Notes: a model not told the origin generated them from the letters alone. Counted from the stretch's first letter, positions 1-8,686 are shown. The stretch: 64,000 nucleotides of DNA from Streptomyces alfalfae (GCF_004127445.1 NZ_QEXM01000015.1:62001-126000), one strand, 5' to 3'. Made by a program: numbers and translations.

Positions 1-442
1 CGTTCACCTGGGGGTAGGAGTGCTGCAGGATCCAGCGGATCTTCCCCGCGTCACGGTTGCCCTGCAACGAGGTGCCGCTCCAGGGGGTCTCCTGGTAACT
101 GGCGTCCTTGCGCGTGGGGTTGTGGAGGTCCACGGAGTAGGTCTGCAGGGTGCCGCCGTCCTCGACGGGCATCTCGAAGAGGCCCGCGGGCACCCGCTGG
201 GAGCTGCCGTTCTCACGGATGACGGCCTGGTCATAGGTCTGCAGTCCGCCCAGCGTGGCGGTCGCCCCGCCCCGGTGCTGCGGCGCCCCTTCCGCCGCGG
301 CCGGTCCTGCGGTGACCAGCGCGCCCGTGGCGACGAGCCCGGACGCCGCGGCCACCGCGGCGAGGCGGGCGACGCCTCTGCCCCGTATGACGCCGTGTGC
401 GGCACTGCCGAAGGCGCTACGTATGGACCGCGCAGAAAACAC
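1..442 (-). CDS. Thioester-domain (TED/TQXA)-like secreted surface protein, N-terminal part
   Basis: Partial gene that runs off the left edge; 147 codons are visible. I place the start at a GTG (442) because GGAGGGG lies 6 bases upstream. The first 45 residues are a signal peptide: arginines, then an Ala/Val/Leu core ending near GPAAAEG. The following part (LGGLQTYDQAVI, LFEMPVEDGGT, DLHNPT, ETPWSG, IRWILQHSYPQVN) matches the start of the actinobacterial TED/TQXA surface-protein family, in which a Cys and a later Gln form an internal thioester for covalent adhesion. The family usually has Cys in the motif TYCID; here codon 106 or so reads TCC (Ser) in TYSVD. The Gln region and any sorting signal are outside the window. 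Family assignment is from memory of the motif and fairly confident; thioester activity is doubtful. Confidence 0.72.
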   Translation of the reverse strand, partial: MFSARSIRSAFGSAAHGVIRGRGVARLAAVAAASGLVATGALVTAGPAAAEGAPQHRGGATATLGGLQTYDQAVIRENGSSQRVPAGLFEMPVEDGGTLQTYSVDLHNPTRKDASYQETPWSGTSLQGNRDAGKIRWILQHSYPQVN

Positions 443-816
443 TGAATTCCCCTCCGTGCGGGACCCGTTCAGAACGAGGGGGGTGGTCCCGCCAGCAGAT
501 TGAAAGAGACAGGAACTCCTGCCACCTGCGTGGCCTCTCCTGCCAACTGCCCCGTGAGTTACGTTCGGCATCCTAAGTAAAGGGCCCACCGCACCCCCCG
601 GTCATACCGTCCGATGGCCGATCCGACTCGGAATCGTTATCGCAACACCCTTTCCGAGCTGGGCTTATCGACAAATCAATGGCAAGCAAATGCCGATAAG
701 CCGCACATCGGCCGCCGACTGACGGTTCGTCGGCTGGGGGTCGGTCCGTCGGCCGACGGTTCGTTGGCCGACGGGCCGTCGGATCGCGGTCCGTCGGATG
801 GCGGTCACCCCACGGG
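443..816. other. Intergenic region upstream of the TED-like gene, with direct and inverted repeats
   Basis: There is no credible gene in these 374 bases. The half next to the TED-like gene is relatively A/T rich and probably holds its promoter. The half next to ssb (about 720-800) is a run of short imperfect repeats built on GGTCCGTCGG and GGCCGACGG, which gives artificial open frames. A 9-bp inverted repeat sits at 662-702 and is listed separately. Confidence 0.6.
662..702. repeat. Perfect 9-bp inverted repeat with 23-base spacer
   Basis: GGCTTATCG at 662-670 is repeated in inverted orientation as CGATAAGCC at 694-702. The spacer is A/T rich for this genome. A further TTATCG occurs just upstream, near 630-640. 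It lies between the stop of ssb and the start of the TED-like gene, both read leftward, so it could be a weak terminator for ssb or an operator for the TED-like gene. The long spacer argues against a simple terminator. Confidence 0.5.
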
Positions 817-1239
817 TCACCCCACCGGCTCCGACTCCGGCTGCTCGCGTGCCGACGCGGCTTGTGTCAGCGACCCGTCGCCCTTGAGCACCCGCCGGAA
901 CGCCGCGGTGCCGCGCGACAGGTCATGGCCGATGGTCTGCGCGTCGATGTCGGCCGACGTCCAGTGCTGGCCGCCGCGTTCCTCGTCGCGCACCTTCAAC
1001 CGGCCCTGCACGATGACCGGTTCGTCGACCGCGAGCGAGGCCTGCACGTTCGCGCCGAGCGTGCGCCTGGCCCACACCGTGAAGAAGTTCGTGTGCCCGT
1101 CGTTCCAGGTGTTCTTCACCGCGTCGAAGTGCCGCGCCGTCACCGCCAGCCGGAACCGCGCCACCGGTCCCGACGGCAACTCCCTGTACACCGGCGTCGT
1201 CGCCACGTTCCCCACCACCGTGACCGTCGTCTCGTTCAT
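817..1239 (-). CDS. ssbB: Single-stranded DNA-binding protein, SsbB-like paralogue
   Basis: 140 residues. The start ATG (1239) has GGGGAGAG 5 bases upstream. Residues 1-110 form an Ssb OB-fold: MNETTVTVVGNVATTP opening, then RFRLAV, the FFTVWARR strand and VIVQGRLKVRD. It should bind single-stranded DNA in the cytoplasm. The C-terminus (EQPESEPVG) lacks the acidic DDDIPF-type tip that housekeeping Ssb proteins use to recruit repair and replication partners. Short size and missing tip fit the Streptomyces SsbB paralogue, known for a role in chromosome segregation during sporulation, rather than the essential SsbA. It is 192 bases downstream of two GTPase genes on the same strand. The paralogue name is inference; the Ssb family is certain. 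Confidence 0.88.
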   Translation of the reverse strand: MNETTVTVVGNVATTPVYRELPSGPVARFRLAVTARHFDAVKNTWNDGHTNFFTVWARRTLGANVQASLAVDEPVIVQGRLKVRDEERGGQHWTSADIDAQTIGHDLSRGTAAFRRVLKGDGSLTQAASAREQPESEPVG

Positions 1240-1431
1240 CGCGCTCTCCCCGTGCGTCCGCTGCTGCCTCCGCCGCGCCTTCCGCGGCTGCGTTCTCAGA
1301 CTGCACCGGCCGGGCCGATCCCGCTGGGGCCTGTGGGCTACCCACTGGTTGTGGAAAACTGCGTCACCCTTGCGGGGCTCCGGCCGGCAGAGGCCACCTT
1401 GCGGGCTCCCCGGCCGGCTGCCGCCCGGAGG

Positions 1432-3234
1432 TCACCACAGGGGCGCCCGCGCCCCCGTCACCCGCACGTACTGCTCCCGCACCTCCCGGTAGCGCAGCAG
1501 CTCCGCCGCCACCGGGTCGAGGACCCGGGCCCGGCCGCACCCGGCGGCCGCCTCCCGTAGCCGCCGTTCCGCCTCGCGCCCGAACCGTCTGGCGGGTCCG
1601 CGTGCCGCGAGGCGGCTCGTCCACTCCACGCAGGGGCCGCCCAGGATGCCGGTCAGCATCAGGAGCACCGGGACGCCCAGGTTCGGCGTGGCGATGCCGA
1701 TGACCTGGGCCAGGAGCCAGAGGCCGCCGATCACCTGGAGCAGGCTCATCGCCGCCTGGGCGAGCACCGCGGCGGGCCACCAGTTGGGCCTCGGCGGCCG
1801 TCCCGAGGGCACGCCCGCCCGTACCGCGAGGAGGTCGAGCGTCTCGGGCAGCCCCTCGGCGCCGCGCACCGCGGCCTCGCGCACGGCCTGTCCCCAGGGC
1901 TGGGGCAGCCCTGCCGCCGCCTCGTCGGCCACCGCGCGCACCGCGTGCTCCACGCGCTGGCGAGCCGTCACCTCCTCGTCCACGGGGCCCGGCGCGAGGG
2001 GCGCGGTCGAGCCCTCGGCCGAGCGCCGCGCCTCGTACCAGCGCCACAGGTGCAGCCAGGGGTCACCGCACGCCTTGACCGCGTTCCTGCACCAGGCCCG
2101 TTCGGCGGCCTCGCCCGCGGTGGCGGCGCCCACGGCCTCGGCGAGGCGGTCGGTGAACTCCTCGCGCGCCTCCTCGCTGAGCCCGATGCGCCCCCGGTTG
2201 CGGCCCGTGGACGCCCCGGCCACGTACACCGGACGCAGTCGTTCCGCGGCGGCGTCCAGGTCGGCGGCGATGCGCCGGGCCGCCGCGGACCGCGCCCGGG
2301 TGAACTGGCTCAGCGACTCGCGCAGTTCCTCCATGCCCTGGCCGGTGAGCGCGGAGAGCGCGAGGACCGTGGCGCCCGGTTCGCCGTGCTCGCCGAGCGC
2401 GAGGCCGTCCTCGTCGAGGAGCCGGCGCAGGTCGTCGAGGACCTGGTCGGCGGCGTCGCCGGGCAGCCGGTCGATCTGGTTGAGCACCACGAACATGACC
2501 TCGGCGTGCCCTGCCATGGGCCGCAGATAGCGCTCGTGGAGCATCGCGTCGGCGTACTTCTCCGGGTCGACGACCCAGATGACGGCGTCGACGAGCCCCA
2601 GGATGCGGTCGACGTGCTCGCGGTGCTCGACGGCCGCCGAGTCATGGTCCGGCAGGTCGATCAGCACGAGGCCCTTGAGCTCGTCCGCGCCGGGCCCCTG
2701 GAGCGGGCGGCGGCGCAGCCGTCCGGGGATGCCGAGCCGGTCGAGGAGGCCCGCCGCGCCGTCCGTCCAGCTGCACCCGAGGGGCGCGGCGGTCGTCGGC
2801 CTGCGTACGCCCGTGTCGGAGATCATCACGCCGGCGAGGGCGTTGAAGAGCGTCGACTTGCCGCTGCCGGTGGCGCCCGCGATGGCGACGACCGTGTGCC
2901 GTCCCGACAGTTCGCGCCGGGCGGCGGACTCGTCGAGGACACGGCCCGCCTCGGCGAGAGTGTCGGCGTCGAGGCGGGTGCGGGAGAGCCCGACCAGTTC
3001 CCGCAGCGCGTCGAGCCGGTCGCACAGCGGTCCCTCGTACGAGGCGGGGGGCTGCCGGGAGGGGGCGTACGCGCGTACCGCGGTCTCCGCGAGCCGCTGC
3101 TGCCGTCCCTCGGCGACACGCCGGGCGATGAGGCCGTCGTCCCAGGCCTCCTCGGGGCCTTCGGCGAACCGGTCGGGGCTCCCGGAACGCTCGCCCCGCT
3201 CGTCGTGCTCGGTGTGATCAGTGACGGCGGTCAT
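1432..3234 (-). CDS. YfjP-type GTPase with C-terminal membrane segments
   Basis: 600 residues. P-loop (G1) GATGSGKST at residues 120-128, G3 DLPDHD at 193-198 and G4 NQID at 252-255, so a complete TRAFAC-type GTP-binding site is visible. Around residues 475-530 there are hydrophobic stretches (AAVLAQAAMSLLQVIGGLWL and a second one) that should form a membrane hairpin, with a basic C-terminal tail. The family is the little-studied actinobacterial YfjP/dynamin-related group, predicted to act at the cytoplasmic membrane. The gene follows the second GTPase gene (3239-4909) after only 4 bases, so the two are almost certainly co-transcribed and may form a hetero-oligomer. Precise function is unknown. 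Confidence 0.85.
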   Translation of the reverse strand: MTAVTDHTEHDERGERSGSPDRFAEGPEEAWDDGLIARRVAEGRQQRLAETAVRAYAPSRQPPASYEGPLCDRLDALRELVGLSRTRLDADTLAEAGRVLDESAARRELSGRHTVVAIAGATGSGKSTLFNALAGVMISDTGVRRPTTAAPLGCSWTDGAAGLLDRLGIPGRLRRRPLQGPGADELKGLVLIDLPDHDSAAVEHREHVDRILGLVDAVIWVVDPEKYADAMLHERYLRPMAGHAEVMFVVLNQIDRLPGDAADQVLDDLRRLLDEDGLALGEHGEPGATVLALSALTGQGMEELRESLSQFTRARSAAARRIAADLDAAAERLRPVYVAGASTGRNRGRIGLSEEAREEFTDRLAEAVGAATAGEAAERAWCRNAVKACGDPWLHLWRWYEARRSAEGSTAPLAPGPVDEEVTARQRVEHAVRAVADEAAAGLPQPWGQAVREAAVRGAEGLPETLDLLAVRAGVPSGRPPRPNWWPAAVLAQAAMSLLQVIGGLWLLAQVIGIATPNLGVPVLLMLTGILGGPCVEWTSRLAARGPARRFGREAERRLREAAAGCGRARVLDPVAAELLRYREVREQYVRVTGARAPLW

Positions 3235-3238
3235 CGCG

Positions 3239-4909
3239 TCACCTCTCCTTCTGCAGTACGGACAGGGCGGCGATCAGCGCCGCCTGGGGTTCGGGGTGCA
3301 CCGCGAGGGCGTCCAGGGGGGCGAGCCGGCGCTCCCGCTCGATGGCGAGGACCCGGTCCAGGTAGCCGATGAGCAGGTGCGCGCCCCGGTCGCGCAGCCG
3401 CACCGCGGTCTGGGCGCCGATCCGCTCGGCGAGCACTTCACCGGCCACGCGCGCGCGGTGGCCGCCGAGGAGGGCGGTGGCGAGCAGCGCGGCGATGGTC
3501 TCGGGGTCGGGGAGCGCGTTCCTCTCCACGCTCTGGAGGACGCGGACCTCGTCCTCGGCGTACTCCTCGAGGACGCGTCGCCATCTGCGGACGGCCATTC
3601 CGATGCGGTGCTCGGCGTTCTCCATCGACGGGTCGCGGTCGGCGAGGCCGGGGGCGCCCGCGGCGGGCTCGCGCCGCCAGGCCTCGTCGACGCGCTCGTC
3701 GGCGGCGGTCACCGCGCAGAGCAGGAGTGCCTCCAGGCTCTCGCAGATGGCGTCGAGCAGTTCGTCCGCCCGGCAGTCCAGAGGGTAGCTGCGCCACCGC
3801 TTCAGGGCGCCTCCCGCGAGCACGGCCCCGGCCCGCAACCGGCCACGCACGCGTGCGTGCTCGGCGTCGTACGCCTCGTCCACGGCGGAGGTGAGCCGCA
3901 GCGCGGCGGCGTGCTGGGCGGCCACCGCGCCGGCGAGTTCGGGCATGCGGGTGTCGAGCGAGGCGAGTACCCCGTTCGCCGTACGGGTGAGGGCCCGCGC
4001 GCGGGCCTCGGGGTCCTGTACCCGGTGCGTGAGCCAGGCGCGCAGGGGCGCGACGGCGGTGGCGGGCAGGAGTCCGCCGCCGCCCGCGGACTCGGGCAGC
4101 TCGGGCACGGTGAAGCGCGGCACGTCGCCGAGGCCCGCCTTCGTCAGGAGCGCCGCGTACTGCCGTGACACCTCGGTCACGACCTGGTGGGGCACGCGGT
4201 CCAGGACGGTGACGAGGGTGGCGTCGTACTCCTTGGCGGTGCGGAGCAGGTGCCAGGGCACCGCGTCGGCGTAGCGGGACGCGGTGGTCACCAGGACCCA
4301 GACGTCGGCGGCGGAGAGCAGCTCCGCCGCCAGTACGCGGTTGTTCGCGAGGAGGGAGTCGATGTCGGGCGCGTCGAGCAGGGCCAGTCCGCGCGGCAGG
4401 CTGGGCGCCGTCTCGATGCGCAGGGCGCGCTCGTCCTCGGCCGCGAGGGCCAGTACGGCGTCGTCCTCGTCGTCCTCCTCACGGTTCTCGCCGTTCACGC
4501 CGTTCACGCCGGGGTCCATGGGGTCGCGCTGCGGCACCCACACGCGCGTGAGGTCGGGCAGGACGCGCATCCCGGCGAACCAGAGGTGGTCGTCCGGATG
4601 GCAGACGAGCACCGGTGTACGCGTCGTGGGCCGCAGCACGCCCGCCTCGCTGACCCGCCGTCCGACCAGGGAGTTCACCAGTGTGGACTTGCCGGCGCCG
4701 GTGGAACCGCCGATGACGGCGAGCAGGGGGGCTTCGGGTGCCTTGAGCCGGGGCACCAGATAGTCGTCGAGCTGTGCGAGCAGCTCGTCACGGTTGGCAC
4801 GCGCGCGTGGCGCCCCCGCCAGGGGGAGCGGAAAGCGTGCGGCGGCGACACGCTCGCGCAGGGCGGAGAGTGCGTCAAGCAATTGAGGCCGTACGTCCAA
4901 GGTCACCAC
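3239..4909 (-). CDS. Dynamin-family GTPase, upstream partner of the YfjP-type GTPase
   Basis: 556 residues from the GTG at 4909 (a second GTG follows at once). Upstream codons in the same frame up to 5065 look like non-coding sequence (His/Arg rich, without family features), so I do not use the longer frame. P-loop [10 protein letters not shown] at residues 67-76, G3 LLDAPDID, and a G4-like TVLDRVP in which the canonical NKxD is altered. An acidic insert (about [14 protein letters not shown]) follows the switch region. The rest is helical with few hydrophobic spans, so it is probably soluble or peripheral. No clear Shine-Dalgarno sequence precedes the start; TAAAAT 16 bases upstream may be a promoter -10. 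Gene order with the 4-base gap to the next GTPase indicates a two-gene operon. Confidence 0.82.
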   Translation of the reverse strand: MVTLDVRPQLLDALSALRERVAAARFPLPLAGAPRARANRDELLAQLDDYLVPRLKAPEAPLLAVIGGSTGAGKSTLVNSLVGRRVSEAGVLRPTTRTPVLVCHPDDHLWFAGMRVLPDLTRVWVPQRDPMDPGVNGVNGENREEDDEDDAVLALAAEDERALRIETAPSLPRGLALLDAPDIDSLLANNRVLAAELLSAADVWVLVTTASRYADAVPWHLLRTAKEYDATLVTVLDRVPHQVVTEVSRQYAALLTKAGLGDVPRFTVPELPESAGGGGLLPATAVAPLRAWLTHRVQDPEARARALTRTANGVLASLDTRMPELAGAVAAQHAAALRLTSAVDEAYDAEHARVRGRLRAGAVLAGGALKRWRSYPLDCRADELLDAICESLEALLLCAVTAADERVDEAWRREPAAGAPGLADRDPSMENAEHRIGMAVRRWRRVLEEYAEDEVRVLQSVERNALPDPETIAALLATALLGGHRARVAGEVLAERIGAQTAVRLRDRGAHLLIGYLDRVLAIERERRLAPLDALAVHPEPQAALIAALSVLQKER

Positions 4910-5218
4910 ATGCGAAGAATGCCCAATTTTATCGGGTTTCTGAAGCATATGGCCCGCTCTGCGCGCCGATCGAACACGGGTGACGGAAGGGGCGGCCGGG
5001 GCGCAGGCATAACGAGTGCACAACACCCGTGGCGCGAGACGCCAAAAGCGATGCGAGATTCGCACCTGCCTGCGATTATCAGGACCGCTTCACTGAACCT
5101 CCACATCGTGGCGCGGAGGCGGAGCACCAGGGACACGGACTCGAAACCCCTATCCTTGTCCCCGGCAAGGTCACGGATGCCCCCCACATCCATCCCCTTC
5201 GCCACCCGGCCACACCAG
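4910..5218. other. Intergenic region between the GTPase operon and tRNA-Arg
   Basis: There is no gene I can support in these 309 bases. It must contain the leftward promoter of the GTPase operon near 4920-4960 (AT-rich stretch around 4915-4945) and the rightward promoter of the tRNA near 5130-5190. I cannot assign -35/-10 elements for the tRNA with confidence. Confidence 0.5.
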
Positions 5219-5291
5219 GCCCCCGTAGCTCAGTGGATAGAGCAGGCGCCTTCTAAGCGCTTGGCCGCAGGTTCGAGTCCTGCCGGGGGCG
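5219..5291 (+). tRNA. tRNA-Arg (anticodon TCT)
   Basis: 73 bases form a complete cloverleaf. Acceptor stem GCCCCCG (5219-5225) pairs with CGGGGGC (5284-5290), followed by discriminator G. The D arm is GCTCAGTGGATAGAGC, and the anticodon loop CTTCTAA gives TCT, which reads AGA arginine codons. The T arm is GCAGGTTCGAGTCCTGC. The CCA end is not encoded. AGA is a rare codon in such a GC-rich genome. Confidence 0.97.
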
Positions 5292-5349
5292 CAAACCGCC
5301 TCTCACCCGCGGTGACGTCGGCCTCTCGTGCTTCGTCCGGGGCCCCGCG

Positions 5350-5913
5350 TCACTTCTTGACCGGCGGGCACGTGCCCGTGTTCTCGCCGATGGAGTTGAT
5401 CTCGGCGTTCGGGCGCGCGTCGCCGGCGTAGTCGAGCTGGTCCGTGCACTTCGTGCCGGGGTCCTTCGGCGTGCCCGACGCCTCGCCGGACTTCTGGACC
5501 GGCGGGCAGGTGCCGGACTCCTCGCCGATGGAGTTGATCTCGGCGTTGGAGCGCGCGTCCCCCACGTAGTCGCGCTGGTCCGTGCACTTCGTCTCGGACG
5601 GCTTCGTGTCGGACGGCGCCTTCTGGACCGGCGGGCACGTGCCGGTGTTCTCGCCGATGGAGTTGATCTCGGCGTTGGAGCGCGCGTCGCCCGCGTAGTC
5701 GCGCTGGTCCGTGCACTTCGTGTCGGACTCGGCGGACGTGCCCGAGGACTTGCCCTCCGCGGCGTCGGACTTCGACGGGTTCTTCGCCGCCGACGACGAG
5801 CTGCTCGCAGAGGAGGAGGACGTGTCGGCGCCGCCGTCGTTGCCACATGCCGTCAGGGCCAGGCCGAGGGCCACTGCCGTCATGGTCAGTACCGAGATCT
5901 TCCGAGTGCGCAT
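5350..5913 (-). CDS. Secreted lipoprotein with three 27-residue two-cysteine repeats
   Basis: 187 residues. Signal peptide with lipobox LTAC (acylated Cys23), followed by a Ser/Ala/Asp-rich linker (24-65). The mature part is three near-identical modules, C67-C93, C110-C136 and C156-C182. In each, the two cysteines are exactly 26 residues apart and the core reads KCTDQRDYAGDARSNAEINS then IGENTGTCPPV. The even spacing suggests one disulfide per module outside the membrane. Modules are separated by short Lys/Ser/Pro linkers; the middle one has Val for Ala and Glu-Ser for Asn-Thr. AGAGG lies about 8 bases before the ATG at 5913. I do not recognise a named family. The array is probably adhesive or ligand-binding, but this is inference. 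Confidence 0.85.
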   Translation of the reverse strand: MRTRKISVLTMTAVALGLALTACGNDGGADTSSSSASSSSSAAKNPSKSDAAEGKSSGTSAESDTKCTDQRDYAGDARSNAEINSIGENTGTCPPVQKAPSDTKPSETKCTDQRDYVGDARSNAEINSIGEESGTCPPVQKSGEASGTPKDPGTKCTDQLDYAGDARPNAEINSIGENTGTCPPVKK

Positions 5914-6171
5914 GCTGTTGCCTCTGTCCTCTGCGTGGGGCTCTCGCTCGTGGGGAGCGGGCGGTGGGTGAGAGCCGGGCGGAAGTGCGTCCGCCGGCTC
6001 ACCCGTGTTGCTTTCTGTCCTCCCAGATGGCGGAAATGATCACTCCCGTTGCGCCTTGATCGTGTTCAAGACACGTTCGTGACATGACAGTGGCTGGGCC
6101 GTGAAGTCCGGCGCCGGACGGGCCGCGTCCCGGGAGTTTCCGTCAGCGGCGGGCGCCGATACGGTGACCGG

Positions 6172-6606
6172 GTGATGTCGATCAAGAAGTTCCAAGTCAC
6201 CTTCGACTGCGCCGAACCCGAGCGCCTCGCGCGCTTCTGGTGCGAGGTGCTCGGGTACGTCGCGCCGCCGCCCCCGGAGGGGTTCGCCACGTGGGACGAC
6301 TTCAACAGCTCGCAGCCGCCCGAGCAGCGGGACGCGTGGTTCGCCTGCAGTGATCCCTCCGGTGCGGGCCCGCGGCTGTTCTTCCAGCGCGTCCCCGAGG
6401 GCAAGTCCGCCAAGAACCGGGTGCATCTCGACGTACGGGTCGGCACCGGGCTCGTGGGGGACGAACGTCTCGCCGCGCTCGAGGCCGAGTGCGCGCGGCT
6501 GGTCGCACTCGGCGCGGTTCACGTGCGCACGCTGTACGCCGATGACGAGAACGAGTCGTGCATCCCGATGCTGGACATCGAGGGGAACGAGTTCTGCATT
6601 GACTGA
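6172..6606 (+). CDS. VOC (glyoxalase/bleomycin-resistance-like) superfamily protein
   Basis: 144 residues. GTG at 6172 and ATG at 6175 are adjacent possible starts; neither has a strong Shine-Dalgarno sequence. The protein opens KKFQVTFDCAEPERLARFWC, the usual start of a glyoxalase-like beta-alpha-beta module, and ends with PMLDIEGNEFCID, the usual closing strand of these domains. The middle carries FFQRVPEGKSAKNRVHLDV, typical of the actinobacterial glyoxalase-like domain proteins. Substrate unknown; members of this group are often annotated as dioxygenase-like or resistance-like without evidence. It converges on the acyl-CoA ligase gene, with 78 bases of GC-rich imperfect repeats between them. 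Confidence 0.85.
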   Translation: MMSIKKFQVTFDCAEPERLARFWCEVLGYVAPPPPEGFATWDDFNSSQPPEQRDAWFACSDPSGAGPRLFFQRVPEGKSAKNRVHLDVRVGTGLVGDERLAALEAECARLVALGAVHVRTLYADDENESCIPMLDIEGNEFCID

Positions 6607-6684
6607 GCCCGCGCCGCCCGCTCCCCGCCCGTAGGGCTCGTCTCGCCGCCCCTGGAGCTCGTCTCGTCGCCGCCAGAGCCCCTC

Positions 6685-8607
6685 TCACCGTCCGTAGAGC
6701 TCCTCGATCTCCCGCGCGTACGCCTCCGTCACCGCATGGCGCTTGATCTTCAGGGAGGGGGTCAGGAGGCCGTTGGCCTCGGTGAAGTCGCCGTCGACGA
6801 TGGCGAAGGCGCGGATGGACTCCGCCCGCGAGACCGCCGCGTTCGCGTGGTCCACCGCCTTCTGGATCTCCGCCCGCACCTCCGGGTCCCGCGCGAGTTC
6901 CGCCGGCGGGGTGTCGCTCGGACGCTTGCGGACCGTCAGCCAGTGGGCGACCGCCTCCGGGTCCAGCGTGACGAGCGCGGCCACGTGCGAACGGTTGTCG
7001 CCCACCACGATGCACTGGCCCACCAGGGCCCGGCTGCGCAGACGGTCCTCCAGGACCGCGGGCGAGACGTTCTTGCCGCCCGACGTGACGATGATGTCCT
7101 TCTTGCGGCCGGTGATCATGAGGTAGCCGTCGTCGTCCAGGACGCCGATGTCCCCGGTGGCGAACCACGCGTCGCGCAGCACGGCGTCCGTCGCCTCCGG
7201 GTTGTTCCAGTAGGCGGTGAAGACCGTGTCGCCCTTGATCAGCACCTCGCCGTCGTCCGCGATGCGCACGGCCGTGCCCGGCACCGGAAGGCCGACCGTG
7301 CCGGGGCGCGGCCCCAGCGGTGGTGTGACGGTGGCCGCCGCCGAGGTCTCGGTGAGGCCGTAGCCCTCGTAGATGACAATTCCTGCGGCGTAGAAGAAGA
7401 GGTTCAGGTCGCGGTCGAGGGGCGAGCCGCCGCTGATGGCGTAGCGCAGCCGGCCCCCGACCTCCTTGCGGATACGGCGGTAGACGAGGAGTTCGTACAG
7501 CGCCCAGCCGAGCCGGAGGCCGAGGGACGGGCCCGGCGCGTCCCTGGACAGGAGCCTGTGCAGCTGCGCCTCGCCGAACCGCACCGCCACCCGTTCCGCC
7601 CGGTCGAAGGACGCGCCCCGGCCGATCTTCTCCGCCGTCGCGCGCCCCGTGTCGTGGATCTTCTCGAAGAGGTACGGCACGCCGACCACGAACGTGGGCC
7701 GGAAAGCGCGCAGCTCCGGGCGGAGTTCGTCCGGCCTGACGCTCGGACAGTGGCCCAGCTCTATGCGGGCCAGCAGGCAGGCGATCTGGATCGAGCGGCC
7801 CAGGATGTGCGCCAGCGGCAGGAAGAGGAGCGTGGAGGCCACCTGGCCGGTGATCTCCTTGAAGACGGGGTGCAGCAGTTCGACCGTGTTGGCGGCCTCC
7901 GCGTGCAGGTTGCCGTGGGTGAGGACGCAGCCCTTGGGGCGGCCCGTGGTCCCGGAGGTGTAGCAGAGCGTCGCCACGGAGTCCGCCGTCAGCGCGTCGC
8001 GACGCTTCGCCACCTCCTCGTCGGGAATCCCCCGGCCCGCCTCCGTCAGTTCCGTCATCGCGCCGCCGTCGAGGCAGCGGACGCGTGGCGGGGCGTCGAG
8101 GGCGGCGCAGGCCTCCTCCGCCGTGACCGCGTTCTCCCTGGTCTCCGCGATGAGCACGGCGGCGCCCGAGTCGCGGACGATCCACTCGATCTGCTCCGCC
8201 GACGACGTGGCGTAGACCGGCACGGTCACTCCGCCCGCCGCCCATATCGCGAAGTCGACGACCGCCCACTCGTAGCGCGTACGCGACATCAGCGCGACCC
8301 TGCCGCCCGGTTCGAGGCCCGTCGCCACCAGGCCGTTCGCCACCTCGGTCACCTCGCGCGCGAAGGCCGCCGCCGTCACCGGATGCCACTGGCCGCCCAG
8401 TTTGCGGCGGAGCACCACGGCGTCCGGCGCCTCGAACGCGTTGGTGAACGGGATGTCGGCGACGCTGCCCGTCGTCGCACCGGTCGCCAGGGCCGGGACG
8501 CGGACCTCGCGTACGGCGCCGTCCCCGTCCCTGACCAGCTCCGCCTTCGCGCGCTCGGCGAGACCGCCGTGCCGCTGTGCCCTGCGCAGATCCTTGCGTA
8601 CGCCCAT
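6685..8607 (-). CDS. Long-chain fatty-acid--CoA ligase (AMP-forming)
   Basis: 640 residues, the usual length for FadD15-type acyl-CoA synthetases. It has the AMP-binding P-loop-like motif YTSGTTGRPKG (216-226), the YEGYGLTETS motif near 400, TGDIG, GRKKDIIVTSGGKNVSP near 510, and the catalytic lysine region LKIKRHAV at the C-terminus. It activates fatty acids to acyl-CoA at the inner face of the membrane in two steps via acyl-AMP. The start at ATG 8607 gives a slightly basic N-terminus; a later start is possible. The upstream region 8654-8686 has a palindrome that could bind a TetR-type fatty-acid regulator. The divergent neighbour is an SCP2 lipid-binding protein, in keeping with lipid metabolism. 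Confidence 0.93.
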   Translation of the reverse strand: MGVRKDLRRAQRHGGLAERAKAELVRDGDGAVREVRVPALATGATTGSVADIPFTNAFEAPDAVVLRRKLGGQWHPVTAAAFAREVTEVANGLVATGLEPGGRVALMSRTRYEWAVVDFAIWAAGGVTVPVYATSSAEQIEWIVRDSGAAVLIAETRENAVTAEEACAALDAPPRVRCLDGGAMTELTEAGRGIPDEEVAKRRDALTADSVATLCYTSGTTGRPKGCVLTHGNLHAEAANTVELLHPVFKEITGQVASTLLFLPLAHILGRSIQIACLLARIELGHCPSVRPDELRPELRAFRPTFVVGVPYLFEKIHDTGRATAEKIGRGASFDRAERVAVRFGEAQLHRLLSRDAPGPSLGLRLGWALYELLVYRRIRKEVGGRLRYAISGGSPLDRDLNLFFYAAGIVIYEGYGLTETSAAATVTPPLGPRPGTVGLPVPGTAVRIADDGEVLIKGDTVFTAYWNNPEATDAVLRDAWFATGDIGVLDDDGYLMITGRKKDIIVTSGGKNVSPAVLEDRLRSRALVGQCIVVGDNRSHVAALVTLDPEAVAHWLTVRKRPSDTPPAELARDPEVRAEIQKAVDHANAAVSRAESIRAFAIVDGDFTEANGLLTPSLKIKRHAVTEAYAREIEELYGR

Positions 8608-8653
8608 GACGGCTCCCGATATGCGGTTCTTCGACTCCCGGCGGGCCCCGGGT

Positions 8654-8686
8654 ACTTACTCAAGGGTCAACTTACTCACCCGTAAG
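8654..8686. promoter_or_regulatory. Candidate operator between fatty-acyl-CoA ligase and SCP2 genes
   Basis: CTTACTCA occurs twice, at 8654 and 8671, 17 bases apart. The second copy is also half of a palindrome CTTAC-N6-GTAAG (8671-8686). This resembles the TTAC-N-GTAA class of sites bound by TetR-type fatty-acid regulators in actinobacteria. It lies 50-80 bases before the ligase start. The copies GTTCAATGGG at about 8690 and 8716 follow it. The regulator is not in the window; assignment is inference. Confidence 0.45.

Noticed and set aside
614..1492. Long rightward open frame over ssb and the upstream repeats
   Set aside because: It is the antisense of the ssb gene plus repeat-rich intergenic DNA, has no ribosome binding site, and its product has no family features.
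3239..5065. Longer start of the upstream GTPase at 5065
   Set aside because: The first 52 codons have no family similarity and read through low-GC promoter DNA; GTG 4909 gives the normal N-terminus.
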